Positions 1-9,897 of a stretch of 64,000 bases of DNA are shown here, piece by piece. The position numbers were made by a program, and so were the translations under genes. The stretch's first letter is position 1; the number at the start of each line of letters is the position of its first letter. The notes under the pieces were generated by a model. It searched no databases. It had not been told where the DNA came from and worked only from the letters and a program-made list of their open reading frames with translations. The stretch spans positions 868,001 to 932,000 of the forward strand of contig AP026545.1 of assembly GCA_026075535.2 (NCBI GenBank), read 5' to 3'. Origin of the DNA: Tricholoma matsutake. Its lineage: Eukaryota > Basidiomycota > Agaricomycetes > Agaricales > Tricholomataceae.

Positions 1-1345
1 TTGCTGAGTCAACCACATCAGAGTTAGTTGGGTGAGCAACATGGGCACATTGTAAGTGTTCCTTCAACTGAAATCAAGCCTGGCCATGCTCCCTGTGAAC
101 ATGCTCCACTGCTTGATATTTGTCATTAGCACATGCCAGTTTCCCCTCCACCATGGGTCGCTCACAGCCAACAATGGCACACACAAAATTATGCCTGTTG
201 TGCTCAGGACAGAAGTGATCATGGTTGCTGGATAAGGGTACGTGACAGTTGTGAATACCATAACAACAGCAGCCAACAGTGACCCCATCAATAACCACTG
301 CCCAGCATTTGTGAGTGACTGCAGAGTATACATGCCTGTGAGCTGTGTCGCATTCAACAAGATAATGAGTCATGTACCTTTACCCTCAGAATCAGCATAA
401 AACCAACAACACCCTTTGCAGTGATGATGGACCTCTGGCTGGCTGTAGAGCTGCATGCATTGGTTTCATCCTTTCATGGCATCCTGGAGATGATCCTTTT
501 GCAAGCCATTATGAGGAACCTTGAGGGTATCATTACATCTCTCATGGTCCTTCAAGAGAGAAAGAGTGACAAATCCATTGTATACATTATCTGATGAGAG
601 CTCAAAATTCAATGCCCAATCAGGCAGAGCTTGATGTCCCTTTGAGAGTGTGAGATTGTAGAGTCAGGTATAGTTGGTGGCAGAAGTCCTATGATATGTT
701 ACTCAGGTACAACCAACCAGGTTCACAGTAAGTTGAGAGCACATACCACAAGACCAACATCAATGTGATAAACATGTCAATCACCCTCCGCTCAACAAAC
801 TGATGTTCTCCAACCTGAATGATATCCAGGATTGTGTCATAGTACACATGCTGTCCTGCCTCGATGTAGAAATTATGATGATAATTGATATTACAGTCTA
901 TGTGAATGCATTGTTGCAACAGGTGGTTGAAAGACAGAAGAACAACACCATTCACCAGTGCAGTACAGATGAACACAGCATGCCAGAAATACACCATCCA
1001 TCATAAATAGGACAGCCTGATGCTGCTCAGCCTTTTTCAGCACAACTTTCTGTTTGTTCCAAGTGCAATCAGCTTTGACACAAGTATGTTGAGGCAGATA
1101 AAGAGTGTGCAAGGCTGTGTCCAGTCATCTATAAGAATACATAGAAAGAGGGAAAAAAGGAAGTATCATACTGATTCCAAGCCCTTGTCCATGTTCTGCA
1201 AATGCAGCACCCTCCTTTTCCACTGAGATCACTGGCTCTTGATTCCATATCATATCTTTTAACAAGTCCCAACAGTGGTCTATTTGTTCCAAACTTGCTA
1301 TCCCACATGCTTTCCTAAGGAATACAGTAATAGACCGTCTTCTGC
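1..1345 (-). pseudogene. KDZ-transposon-associated CxC5/CxC6 cysteine-cluster pseudogene (partial)
   Basis: Read on the minus strand in three shifting frames, this stretch spells the conserved blocks of the CxC5/CxC6 cysteine-cluster proteins that accompany KDZ (Kyakuja-Dileera-Zisupton) transposases in Agaricomycetes. From about 1345 down: an N-terminal helical block (IDHCWDLLKDMIW), a CxC5 zinc block (HTCVKADC, then NYHHNF, then IIQVGEHQFVERRV at about 790-850), a VYNGFVTLSLLKDHE block near 545-595, and a CxC6 block (CNxCHVPL-like, FCPEH, CAIVGC, GKLAC) at 74-260. Breaks include a frameshift near 890-960 and an in-frame TGA at 74-76 where the family has Arg. A plausible 3' splice site (ggtgcag) precedes the block at about 1345. 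The gene runs off the left edge. No transposase is visible. Family assignment is from remembered motif patterns. Confidence 0.72.
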
Positions 1346-1753
1346 ACCAAGAAAAATAAAATCACTGTGCTAAACAAGATTTTGATGTTAGAGTAAATCT
1401 TGTGGTCTGTTCTGCCAGTGACATGACCTATAGCTATTTTATGATATACATTTTATGATGGTGAGATTCCACCTGGTTGCCAAGCTAGGAGGCAAATTGA
1501 AGAGTGGGCTAAAAATTGCATTTCTCACTCATCTGCAACAATTAATTTCTACAAGTATGAGACATCATCTAACCACAAATTTTTTGGTATCAAAATATCA
1601 CTACAATACATACACAATAACACAGAACAGTTCTAGCTCATAGGATGATACTGAATGAACACAGATGCAATGCTTTAAAGCATGGATTATTGTTGCACTG
1701 CCCAATTTGGTGCAAAATCTCAAAATCACAGTGTTGCCATGTGGGTTCCAGAT
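1346..1753. other. Flank between KDZ remnant and element A, no gene seen
   Basis: AT-rich sequence with no convincing coding block on either strand. It may hold the 5' exon or promoter of the KDZ-associated pseudogene, but nothing supports that directly. The last five bases (CAGAT, 1749-1753) are one copy of the target-site duplication of element A. Confidence 0.6.
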
Positions 1754-2154
1754 TGTTAGGGCGACACCCTCTATCTGCTAGCTAAGACCATGCGAGTTCT
1801 CTCTACAAGAAGGGGGCGGGATCCGCGCTTGTGATGGGGAACTGATGGTTTTGATGCAAGGGGTTATTTATAGGTGAGTTTCTTGACAAAGGCCTTTCAC
1901 ATCGAAAGCATAGGTGGAATACCTAAGAGAACACAACTGGGGTCCCCTAGGCATATATTTAGGGTTTATATACTATGTTACACATATTGTACATTGTTGT
2001 TACCGACACACTCGTACATGCACGTACATTTTGATGTGTGTGAAATAAAATTCTCACACTATCAAAGTGTAGCGTCATTTGGCGTCATGTAGTGTAATTC
2101 GACATAATAAAATAAAAATGAAATTTTATTAGGTAATGGGGTAGTTTCCTAACA
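1754..2154 (-). repeat. Element A 3' LTR
   Basis: 401-bp LTR starting TGTTAGGG on the plus strand and ending CTAACA. It is the 3' copy because the polypurine tract lies immediately inside it at 2155-2170. It carries the same TATA-like box and transcript-start segment as the 5' copy. Confidence 0.95.
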
Positions 2155-2171
2155 TTACCCCCCTTTTATGC

Positions 2172-2855
2172 CTCGACTTCCAGGTGAGAAAATATTGTGT
2201 CTGTCCCCTCTGTGAAATTTTGGTAAGGCCAGAATCTCATCCCCTCATACACCATTCTCACAATGCGAGGTGGAGCATTTGGATTACATTTAAAGAATTA
2301 GGCGATCACGTTATGTGCTTGCTTACAATTCTCTTCGGGTTCCCACAAATTATTTTCATCGGTATAGTTTTTCCACTTTATTAAGAACTCCAATGTGTTC
2401 CATCGAAGATGTGAGTCTAGAATATCTTCAACTATGTATTCTGGAGCACCTTCTACTATTATCCAAGGTTGCAGAAGAGTTTGTTGGCCAGGAATAGTGG
2501 GCAGGCGGTAAGGGCATAAGCAGGATACGTTAATCTTGGGATCAATCTTGAATGATCAGGGTAATTTTAGCACTACCACATTAGGCAAGATTACTTTAGA
2601 GATCGCATATGGGCCAACTTGTTTTTCTGTAAGTTTCCTCGAAGGTCATGGAATATTCAGGTCCTTGGTACTTAGCCATACCAAGTCACCAACTTTGTAC
2701 TCTGGAGCGCGTGCTCGAGTACAATCTGCGTGTCGCATCATGTCATCATGTGCTTTCTTCAATGCTGCCTCTGCTTCCTCTTGTACCTTTTGCATCTTAG
2801 ATACAAAGTCTTCTACCGACTGTACTTTGACTTCCCTTCTGGGTTCTACTCCCAT
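2172..2855 (-). pseudogene. Element A integrase C-terminus and chromodomain
   Basis: This is the tail of the element A polyprotein. Residues from 2855 down read VGDLVWLSTKDL, the integrase C-terminal segment. They are followed after a stop and a frame change by a chromodomain at about 2340-2480 (YIVEDILDSH, FLIKWKNY, LWEPEENC). The chromodomain places A among the chromoviruses, where it is thought to steer integration toward particular chromatin. In-frame stops interrupt the reading frame, for example before the last helix. Confidence 0.8.
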
Positions 2856-2867
2856 GCGAGGATGATA

Positions 2868-4682
2868 TCAATAATTTGCGAAAAAGGGTGACATACAAGT
2901 AGCCAAATGGAATTTGTTATTGTGGGAAAATTCGGCAATTGCCAACCATTTGGGCCAGTCAGTTTGTCGGTAGTTGACAAACATATGTAGGTACTGCTCC
3001 AACTCCTGATTCATTCTCTCTGTCTGCCCATCAGTCTGCGGGTGATATGCCATAGATAATTTAGTTTGAATTCCCAATATGTTGTTTAGTTCTCGCATAA
3101 ATGCAGAAGCAAATTGTGGTCCATGATTGGAGATAACAGTATCAGGTAACCCATGTAACCGCCATACCTGATTTAGATAGAGGCGCGCCAAGCCCAATGA
3201 TGAGGTTTCTGTAGTAGTAGGAATAATATGGACCTCCTTTGTAAAGCGGTCGCATACTACGAATATTGCATCGTACCCTTGAGCCTTGGGTAATCTGGTA
3301 AGAAAATCCACAGATATATCTTGCCATGGCGCTTTAGGTATAGGGTTCGGCATTAATTTTCCTGCAGGTTTCTCTGGAAATTTCTTCCCCCTCATGCACG
3401 TATCACATCCATCCACATACCCCAACACATACTTCAAAATTCCGGGCCACCAATAATTTCTCATTACTAATTCCAACATCTTCCATCTTCCTGGGTGTCC
3501 AGCAATTGGTGTATTGTGATGTAACCGGATGATCTCCCTTCTCAAATCCTGATCCTTTGGTACATACACTTTTCCTCGAAACAACACCAACCCTTGTTCC
3601 TCAGCCCATTCATCTCCTTTGATATTACCTTTCTTCTCTCCCTTCAGAGCTTTCATGGCTTCCACTACTTCATCGTCCATTTCCGAACATTGTCTAATTT
3701 TAGACAACATTTCCATTTCCGAGCTATCTATTAATAGATGCCCTTGATGCATAGCACAAATGCGAAAGTATTTGGGTTTGAGTAAGGTAACATTTTTATT
3801 GTCCTCCTCCACCCCCCTTTTATGATCAACACATCTGGATAATGCATCTGCTTTCCTCATTAAGCTTCCTGCTTTGTGGACCAAGTGAAAATTGAAACGT
3901 GATAGGAATAGTGCCCAACGCGCTTGCCAGCAATTAAGCTTTCTAGCGGACATGAAGTATTGCAGATTTTGATGATCTGTCCAGATCTCAATCTGATGCG
4001 TACATCCCTCCAAATAATGCCTCCATGCCTCCAATGCTCGTATTATTCCCAACATCTCTTTGTCATGCACATCATAATTCCTCTCCACATCATTCAACCC
4101 TTTTGACAAGTATGCACAAGGATGCCATTTGTCATCTTTGCACAGCATTGATAATACTGCTCCAGTAGCAAAATCGGATGCATCGGATTCCACTCGCAAA
4201 GAGCGTGTGAAATCTACTGGGGCTAATATTGGTCCCTCCACAAACTTCCTCTTCAACTCCTCAAATGCTGTCTGCTGCTGCTCTCCCCACCTCCATACTA
4301 CTCCCTTTCGCATAAGGTTATGTAAGGGTGCGGCAATTTTAGAAAAATTGTGCACAAAGCAACGATAATAATTTGCGAGTCCCAAGAAGGCTTGAACCTC
4401 CTTGACATGGGTGGGCGCAGGCCAATCTGTGATTGCCAGTACCTTGATCGGATCCATTTTGATCCTGTCAGGGCCGATCAATAATCCTAGGAACTCAATC
4501 TCGCTTGCCCCAAACACACACTTCTCTGGTTTCAGAAATAGATCATTCTCCACCAACCTCCATAACACCTCCTGTACTATCACCTCATGATTTTCTTCAT
4601 CCTCTGTGAATATCAGAATGTTGTCAATAAATATTATTACCACACCTTTGTCTATTACATCCTTGAAAATGACGTTCATCAT
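2868..4682 (-). pseudogene. Element A reverse transcriptase (C-terminal half), RNase H and integrase
   Basis: A 604-codon open stretch. The RT palm motif reads FIDNIL instead of the usual Y/F-x-D-D, so the second catalytic Asp is Asn (4620-4625). Then come connection and RNase H blocks (ESDASDFATGAVL, TDHQNLQYF, KADALSR), an HHCC zinc region (HHNT..GHPG, CDTCMRG), and an integrase core with D in VDFLTRL, NHGPQF where DRGPQF is expected (3123-3128, Asp lost) and the Glu region QTDGQTERMNQE. The absence of stops over 1.8 kb combined with loss of two catalytic Asps suggests recent inactivation by a few transitions. Confidence 0.9.
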
Positions 4683-4789
4683 ATTTTGAAAGGTCGGGGA
4701 CTATTAGTCATCCCAAAAAACATGACAAGTGGCTCGAAGGATCCTCGACGCATGGCAAATGCAGCCTTCCACTCATCTCCTTTCTTTAT

Positions 4790-5775
4790 TTATACATTGT
4801 TGTATCCCCATCGTAAATCCAATTTTGTAAAGACCTTGGCTTTTCCCACCTTGTCAATTATTTCTGAGATCAACGGCAGGGGGTACGCATTCAAATACCT
4901 ATAATCTGTACACATCCTCTTCCTTTGGTCTTTCTTTGGCACGAAGAATATTGGTGACGTCTGCAGTGATTTCAAAGGTCGTATGTATCTTTGTGCAATT
5001 GCTCCTTCAGGAATGCATCCACTTCTTCTTGTTCCATCGGAGATAATGGATATACCTTCGACTTCTTCGGCACAAACTCTGGCTTCATCTCAATCGCATG
5101 ATCCCATGGCTTCCGCACCGGCATTTGCTCAGACTCCTTCTTCTGGAACACTGACAGATGTTCATGATACACTTTTGGCACCCATTCCTCCACTGGCTTC
5201 TCCACCTTCACGATATTCTTGTCCCATGACTGTCCTCCATGAATTGCTCTAAAGGTTTGCTTCTGCTCTTCTTTCTCGATCATGACCAGAACATCCCCAT
5301 TTGGCATTTCCTCATCCTCCACTTCCTCCATCGTAGCAGAATACTTTCTCGGATGTTCTTTCTCTCTCTTTTTCCTTTTTTCCTTCTTCATCTTCCTCCC
5401 ATACACATTACATTCCTTAGGACAATGAGTCATTTGTACTTTCCCAGTTTTCCAATCAATTTCGGGATTATGCTTCCATAACCATGGACATCCTATTATT
5501 AGATTGGTTTTCCCAAGATCGCACACTTTGAATACAGCTTGCTCCTGATGCTCCTGATACTTTAGTACCATAGTCACCTCCTCCTTGATAGTTCCTCCAC
5601 GATTGACTGTTCCATCAATATTGTACACCATTATAGGTTGTGCCAGCTTGCGTGTGTTAATACCATTTCTGCTAATTAAGGACCAATTAATAAATAATCC
5701 TGTAGCACCACTATCAAGCAATGCTTCCACATCAATAGCTCCATGTGTGTCCACTGTCTTCAGTCCCACAGTCAA
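4790..5775 (-). pseudogene. Element A aspartic protease and N-terminal reverse transcriptase
   Basis: Minus strand. 5775-4972 encodes a retropepsin (ALLDSGATG, then LIIGCPWL), a Lys/Glu-rich linker, and the start of RT ([19 protein letters not shown]). A frameshift near 4975 moves to the 4975-4790 frame with [20 protein letters not shown] and [14 protein letters not shown] further break separates it from the RT palm. Protease and RT were evidently one polyprotein. Confidence 0.88.
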
Positions 5776-5999
5776 GGTGATTTTGGGTTCTATTCATGCA
5801 GAGCAAATAAAGAATTTAGGGGTTTTCAGAAATGACGTGTGACAATTTTCTTTGTCATGTGATTGACAACAGTTGTACTCCTTTTCGTCACGTGATTCAG
5901 AATGGTTGTACTCCTCCTCGATTTCCTTTTCTGATTTGCTCTGGGTTTCCTCGGATACTAATACATTGTAATGATTCTGGGTCACCAATGGGGAAACCT

Positions 6000-7097
6000 T
6001 CACTGGGACTCTTCCACAAAATTCTTCTGCTTTCCTTCCTCCGGCTTCACTTCCTTGATTGTAGCTTCCCTAATCTTTCTTTTCTGCCTACAATTCCTAG
6101 AAATGTGTCCTAACTGCCCACAGTTAAAACATTCAAGTGGGGCTCGTCTTCCTGCTTGATCAACCTCCATTGCCTCTGCTGGTGCTGCTGACTGTATAAC
6201 TATAGGTGTCACTGCCATGGCTGGTGGCTGTGCCCTTGGAGCTTGTGCCTGAGGCGCCTTTCCTTTCTTGGACTTTCCTCCAGATGACTTTCCAAATTTA
6301 CTACTTCCATACATCAACTTTGACTCCGCCTGTTCCTGCCGATATTGCCGGTCAAGGTGCATTGCCCAATTATACCACTCGTCCAACTTCTCTGGCATAG
6401 AAGGTAGTTGGTAGATAGACTTGAATAAAGAGGGATTTAATCCTGCTTTCAAAAACTCTACCAATGCGGCTTCTCCCATGTCCATTTGCAAAGCTTCTGC
6501 TTTGAACTGCAAAATAAATTCATCCACCATTAGGGAACCTTAGCGCATGGTTTTTAATTTAGCATTGGCTGTCGCCTTTGGATTAGGGTCTCCAAACTGT
6601 GCCTCCAATCTCTCCAGAAATTCCTTGAAGGTTGCAAATGGCTTATTTCCCATGGCAATTTGATTAATAGCCTTGTTTCTCCAGAACTGTGCTTTCCCCC
6701 CCTGATTGTGTGAGAGAGCAAACATAATCCTAGACTTGGCTGTATGAAACTCTGGCTTCCTCCCATGGATGTACAATACTATAGAGCTGATGAAGGATTT
6801 TGTATTCTCCATGGTACTGTCCAAGATTTGCAGGGCCATGTACTTAGGTAAGCATGCTTTTCCATTTCTGGATTTCTCTGCTGTCTCATCCTCCTGTGAC
6901 ATCCACTCCACCATCTCCTCCATCTCATCATCTCTTTCTCCTGTTGTCTCTGGCTGTACTTCCACTTGTCTGGGCTGTGATGCTGCCAACACTGACACTA
7001 ATTGCAACATTTGCACTGTAAGTGCATCAATTTTCGCCTCTAGTGCTGGTGTGGGAACAGGATTAGGGCCAGGATTAGAAGTTGAAGGTTTGGACAT
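6000..7097 (-). pseudogene. Element A gag polyprotein with CCHC zinc knuckle
   Basis: From ATG at 7097 the minus strand encodes a Pro-rich N-terminus, a capsid-like helical region (FWRNKAINQIAMG, FLERLEAQFGDP), then a TAA stop near 6539. The frame continues unchanged in MVDEFILQFKAEALQMDMGE and ends with a Lys/Ala/Pro-rich stretch and a CCHC knuckle, CFNCGQLGHISRNC (about 6090-6130). The clear continuation across the TAA suggests a point mutation in a formerly continuous gag. A Glu/Ser-rich segment (5794-6003) links gag to protease in another frame. Confidence 0.88.
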
Positions 7098-7570
7098 AAT
7101 TGTAGAATCTGTGATGAGTCACTTCTTCAACAAATTCAAGATTTTTTCTTCGAGACCTCTCCAAATGTTTATGGGTCATGTGATGGTTCATCAATCATTC
7201 GTCAATCGTTCGTCGTTCATCAGGTGCCTATTTTGACACTTCGGATCAATAACCCTTCCAACAGTGCCTGATCTCGGGGATAACACTGAATTCAGCTTGT
7301 AACTAAAATAGTCGTCCGAATAGAGTGATGTAAATCGTAACTAAACCAGATCTGATCGGTTGTCTGGTTGCAGCTGTCCTAATGACAAGCACTGCCTCTC
7401 GATCACTGGCAGTCGCAATGTAAGGCGAGGCCTGGCATCGGCTTATGAAAGAAAAGGTAGATTACATATATACAAGTACTTCCAGCTCATGCCAAAAGGG
7501 TGAGTAATCGGATGTGGCGCGGTGAAACAATGATGTATGCACAAGTAAGAGAAGGTGCACTGATATGGGT

Positions 7571-7581
7571 AGTTGTGTTCT
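7571..7581 (-). promoter_or_regulatory. Element A primer-binding site, self-complementary to the LTR
   Basis: Two bases inside the 5' LTR the element strand reads AGAACACAACT. The same 11 bases, on the opposite strand, lie inside the 5' LTR at 7758-7768, beginning 34 nt downstream of a TATATAAA box (7802-7795, minus). The 5' end of the transcript could therefore pair with this site and prime minus-strand DNA synthesis, as in Tf1. No tRNA-3'-end-like TGG start is seen here. Confidence 0.75.
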
Positions 7582-7583
7582 TC

Positions 7584-7984
7584 TGTTAGGGCGACACCCT
7601 CTATCTGCTAGCTAAGACCATGCAGGTTCTCTCTACAAGAAGGGGGCAGGATCCGCACTTGTGATGGAGAACTGATGGTTTTGATGCGAGGGGTTATTTA
7701 TAGGTGAGTTTGTTGACAAAGGCCTTTCACACTGAAAGCATAGGTGGAATACCTAAGAGAACACAACTGGGGTCCCCTAGGCATATATTTAGGGTTTATA
7801 TACTATGTTACACATATTGTACATTGTTGTTACCGATGCACTCGTACATGCACGTACATTTTGATGCGTGCAAAATAAAATTCTCATGCTATCAAAGTGT
7901 AGCATCATTTGGCATCATGTAGCGTAATTCGACATAATAAAATAAAAATGAAATTTTATTAGGTAATGGGGTGGTTTCCTAACA
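7584..7984 (-). repeat. Element A 5' LTR with TATA box and inferred transcript start
   Basis: 401-bp LTR, start TGTTAGGG, end CCTAACA. In element sense it holds TATATAAA at 7802-7795 and an inferred transcription start at about 7768. The start is inferred from the 34-nt spacing and the match to the primer-binding site. Confidence 0.93.
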
Positions 7985-7989
7985 CAGAT

Positions 7990-8133
7990 GTGCTATTGGC
8001 AAGCTCTTTTGCACTGTTACTAACCTTCAAAGGACCTCTAATGTCCATGGCTATTCTGGCACAAAAGGCAATTGTACAGATGATTACATTTCATTTGGTG
8101 CACATGACTGATCATGGTGCAGAAGACCATATA
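7990..8133. other. Short flank right of element A
   Basis: Sequence following the right-hand CAGAT duplication. No coding block is recognised. Confidence 0.5.
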
Positions 8134-8403
8134 TTACTGTATAGCTACACTCTGAGGTAAAATTGGAGGGGGTACAGATGGTGGATGCTCAGCAGTTTGA
8201 ACTAGCAGTATGTCGTCCTTAAGCTTGCCGGCATACACTACGAAATTCATCAAGTGACCGAGGATTATTCCCTGGAAAGCATCGGGCTGTGATTGGATGG
8301 CTGAGAGCAGTGTTGTGAGCTCCACCATCGATAGGAGGATGTCGAACAACAACGTAGGGGTTAGCAGGTGTTTGCGGGGATTCCAATATCGAGGACTGAT
8401 CAA
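8134..8403 (-). CDS. Unrecognised small protein, probable partial first exon
   Basis: An open minus-strand reading frame of 89 codons with varied amino-acid usage: MVELTTLLSAIQSQPDAF, a hydrophobic block GIILGHLMNFVVYAG, then PPSVPPPILPQ. It sits head to head with the gene at 8797, 393 bp away, which suggests a shared divergent promoter. The last residues before the stop look like read-through of an intron, so this may be the first exon of a gene broken by nearby transposon insertions. No family is recognised and expression is unproven. Confidence 0.4.
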   Translation of the reverse strand: MISPRYWNPRKHLLTPTLLFDILLSMVELTTLLSAIQSQPDAFQGIILGHLMNFVVYAGKLKDDILLVQTAEHPPSVPPPILPQSVAIQ

Positions 8404-8796
8404 TCGATCAGGTTTCAGTTGGTTTCGGGACTTTCCGAAACCGGTTACTACGGAACAGGCCTAGGAGTGTAGATCTTTCCGAGTCGTCAAGAAATTTTCA
8501 GCCACGTGACCAAAACAATCTTGGGGCTTTCACTGACAGAACGAACTCAAAGTTTGAGACTGTACGACAAGCTGTGGGGCGCGGAACTCCGAGAACCGTG
8601 GCAACAGCCAAAAAAATCTACTTAATGTCCTAGTCACCTTATTATATTCTATTCTTTCTTACAATAAGAACAGCCGCCACTCGGAGTCAAGTGATTTGTT
8701 GTAAGTGGGCATACATGGTTTCGAATCGCTTTATAACTGATTTGATTTAACAGCTCTTACATTCCTCTTATCTAAGGCATTTCATCAAGCGGAGGA
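8404..8796. promoter_or_regulatory. Probable divergent promoter region
   Basis: Non-coding interval between the minus-strand ORF ending at 8403 and the plus-strand gene starting at 8797. It holds no repeats and no clear TATA box. The region just before the plus-strand ATG reads AGCGGAGGAATG, an acceptable start context. Confidence 0.35.
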
Positions 8797-9897
8797 ATGA
8801 CTGAGTACGACTACTCTCCAGAGGCATACGAGGCCTACCTCGCCACGCAAGCTAAAATCTCTCGGTGGGTAGATACGACGAATAGGCTATACCCGTATCT
8901 AGGCAATCCGTTCACTCCTGCGACGCCTGCGGTACATGATTCCGATTTGCTCCCTGATCAGCAGAGGGATATGTATGGGTCATCTTCGAAGAAAACGAAG
9001 GATAGGGACAGGTACATGGGTGGATATGAGAAAGACAGGCGTAGGGCGATAGAAAGGGATGGGGAGAAAGAGAAGGACCTGGACCGAGATCGTGACAGGG
9101 ATCTGGTTAAACACCGCGACAGGGACAGGGTTCAATATAAGGATCGTCCTGATCGAGATTCTTCAGAATCGCACTCAGGTTCACGCTCACGCTCATATTC
9201 CCGACCACCTCCCACCCGATCCAAAAGCACGCACATGGAGTCGTCCAGAGCGCCACATTCGCGGCGGGCGTCGTACGATCAGTATGCATATGGGCGCTCA
9301 ACGGAGAACAAGCAGAGCTCTTCCAAGTACAATTTGAGCTCGTCGGGCTACTCACATTATGCCTCCCAGTCGAAACCTGATGTTTCCTCATCCAAGAGCA
9401 GGTACGACTCTACGCCTAAGTATCACACTGACGTACTCACCTTCTCTCGAAGGCACTTGCACTCCTCCAGTGCTGTACACCTCTCCAAAAATAGTTTGCC
9501 CCCTTCGCAACACCGTGGCTTTGCATCAGCACACCACCTCCCCACGCCCACGTCTGCACCACCGTTGACTTCCCATTTGCAATACCCTTCCAACCTCAAT
9601 CCGCCTCCGACCCGAAGACAGCCCGTGCGCTCTCGAACACTTCCACCAGAAGATCGCAGTAGAGGATCGTCGTGGATGGCATCACAGCCCCAACCGCCGC
9701 GTGTCATCCCCCAGGGTGCTTATTACGGTTCGAAAGCTCAGGCTTATCACGCTCCAAGGGGGACTGGGTTTCAAAACGAGCAGAGGGTGATTCCTCCCCC
9801 ACTCCCTCTGCCAGTCCAGGCACAAGGACAGGGACATGGATTCGCTTCCCATACGCAGGCACGGGGGCGGAAAGTAGAGGTGCGTGATCCCGTATAA
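8797..9897 (+). CDS. Intrinsically disordered Arg/Ser/Asp-rich hypothetical protein
   Basis: Single-exon reading frame of 366 codons. The N-terminus YDYSPEAYEAYLATQ...ISRWVDTTNR (residues about 5-35) is a conserved-looking amphipathic block that I associate with Agaricomycete hypothetical proteins. The rest is low-complexity: a charged KDRDRD-type tract (residues 65-120), an RS-like region with SGSRSRSYSR, and Pro/Gln/Ser-rich segments to the end. There is no signal peptide or membrane segment. RS- and RD-rich proteins often work in RNA processing or the nucleus, but that is inference. The frame is clean and CpG-rich, unlike the decayed transposons around it, which argues for a live host gene. 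Confidence 0.75.
   Translation: MTEYDYSPEAYEAYLATQAKISRWVDTTNRLYPYLGNPFTPATPAVHDSDLLPDQQRDMYGSSSKKTKDRDRYMGGYEKDRRRAIERDGEKEKDLDRDRDRDLVKHRDRDRVQYKDRPDRDSSESHSGSRSRSYSRPPPTRSKSTHMESSRAPHSRRASYDQYAYGRSTENKQSSSKYNLSSSGYSHYASQSKPDVSSSKSRYDSTPKYHTDVLTFSRRHLHSSSAVHLSKNSLPPSQHRGFASAHHLPTPTSAPPLTSHLQYPSNLNPPPTRRQPVRSRTLPPEDRSRGSSWMASQPQPPRVIPQGAYYGSKAQAYHAPRGTGFQNEQRVIPPPLPLPVQAQGQGHGFASHTQARGRKVEVRDPV

Larger units (their letters stand above)
1754..7984 (-). mobile_element. Ty3/gypsy chromovirus element A, complete boundaries, coding regions decayed
   Basis: A full-length LTR retrotransposon of 6231 bp lying on the minus strand. It has two 401-bp LTRs with TGTTAG...CTAACA ends, flanked by identical 5-bp duplications CAGAT (1749-1753 and 7985-7989). 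Internal order in element sense is primer-binding site, gag with CCHC knuckle, aspartic protease, reverse transcriptase, RNase H, integrase and C-terminal chromodomain, then a polypurine tract (AAAAGGGGGG on the minus strand, 2155-2170) next to the 3' LTR. The two LTRs differ at roughly 20 positions by eye, nearly all transitions. Frameshifts and stops make it non-autonomous today. Confidence 0.95.

Noticed and set aside
8134..8403. Possible link of the small minus-strand ORF to an mRNA 3'-end processing factor hinge
   Set aside because: Only vague similarity in hydrophobic spacing. Not enough to name a family.
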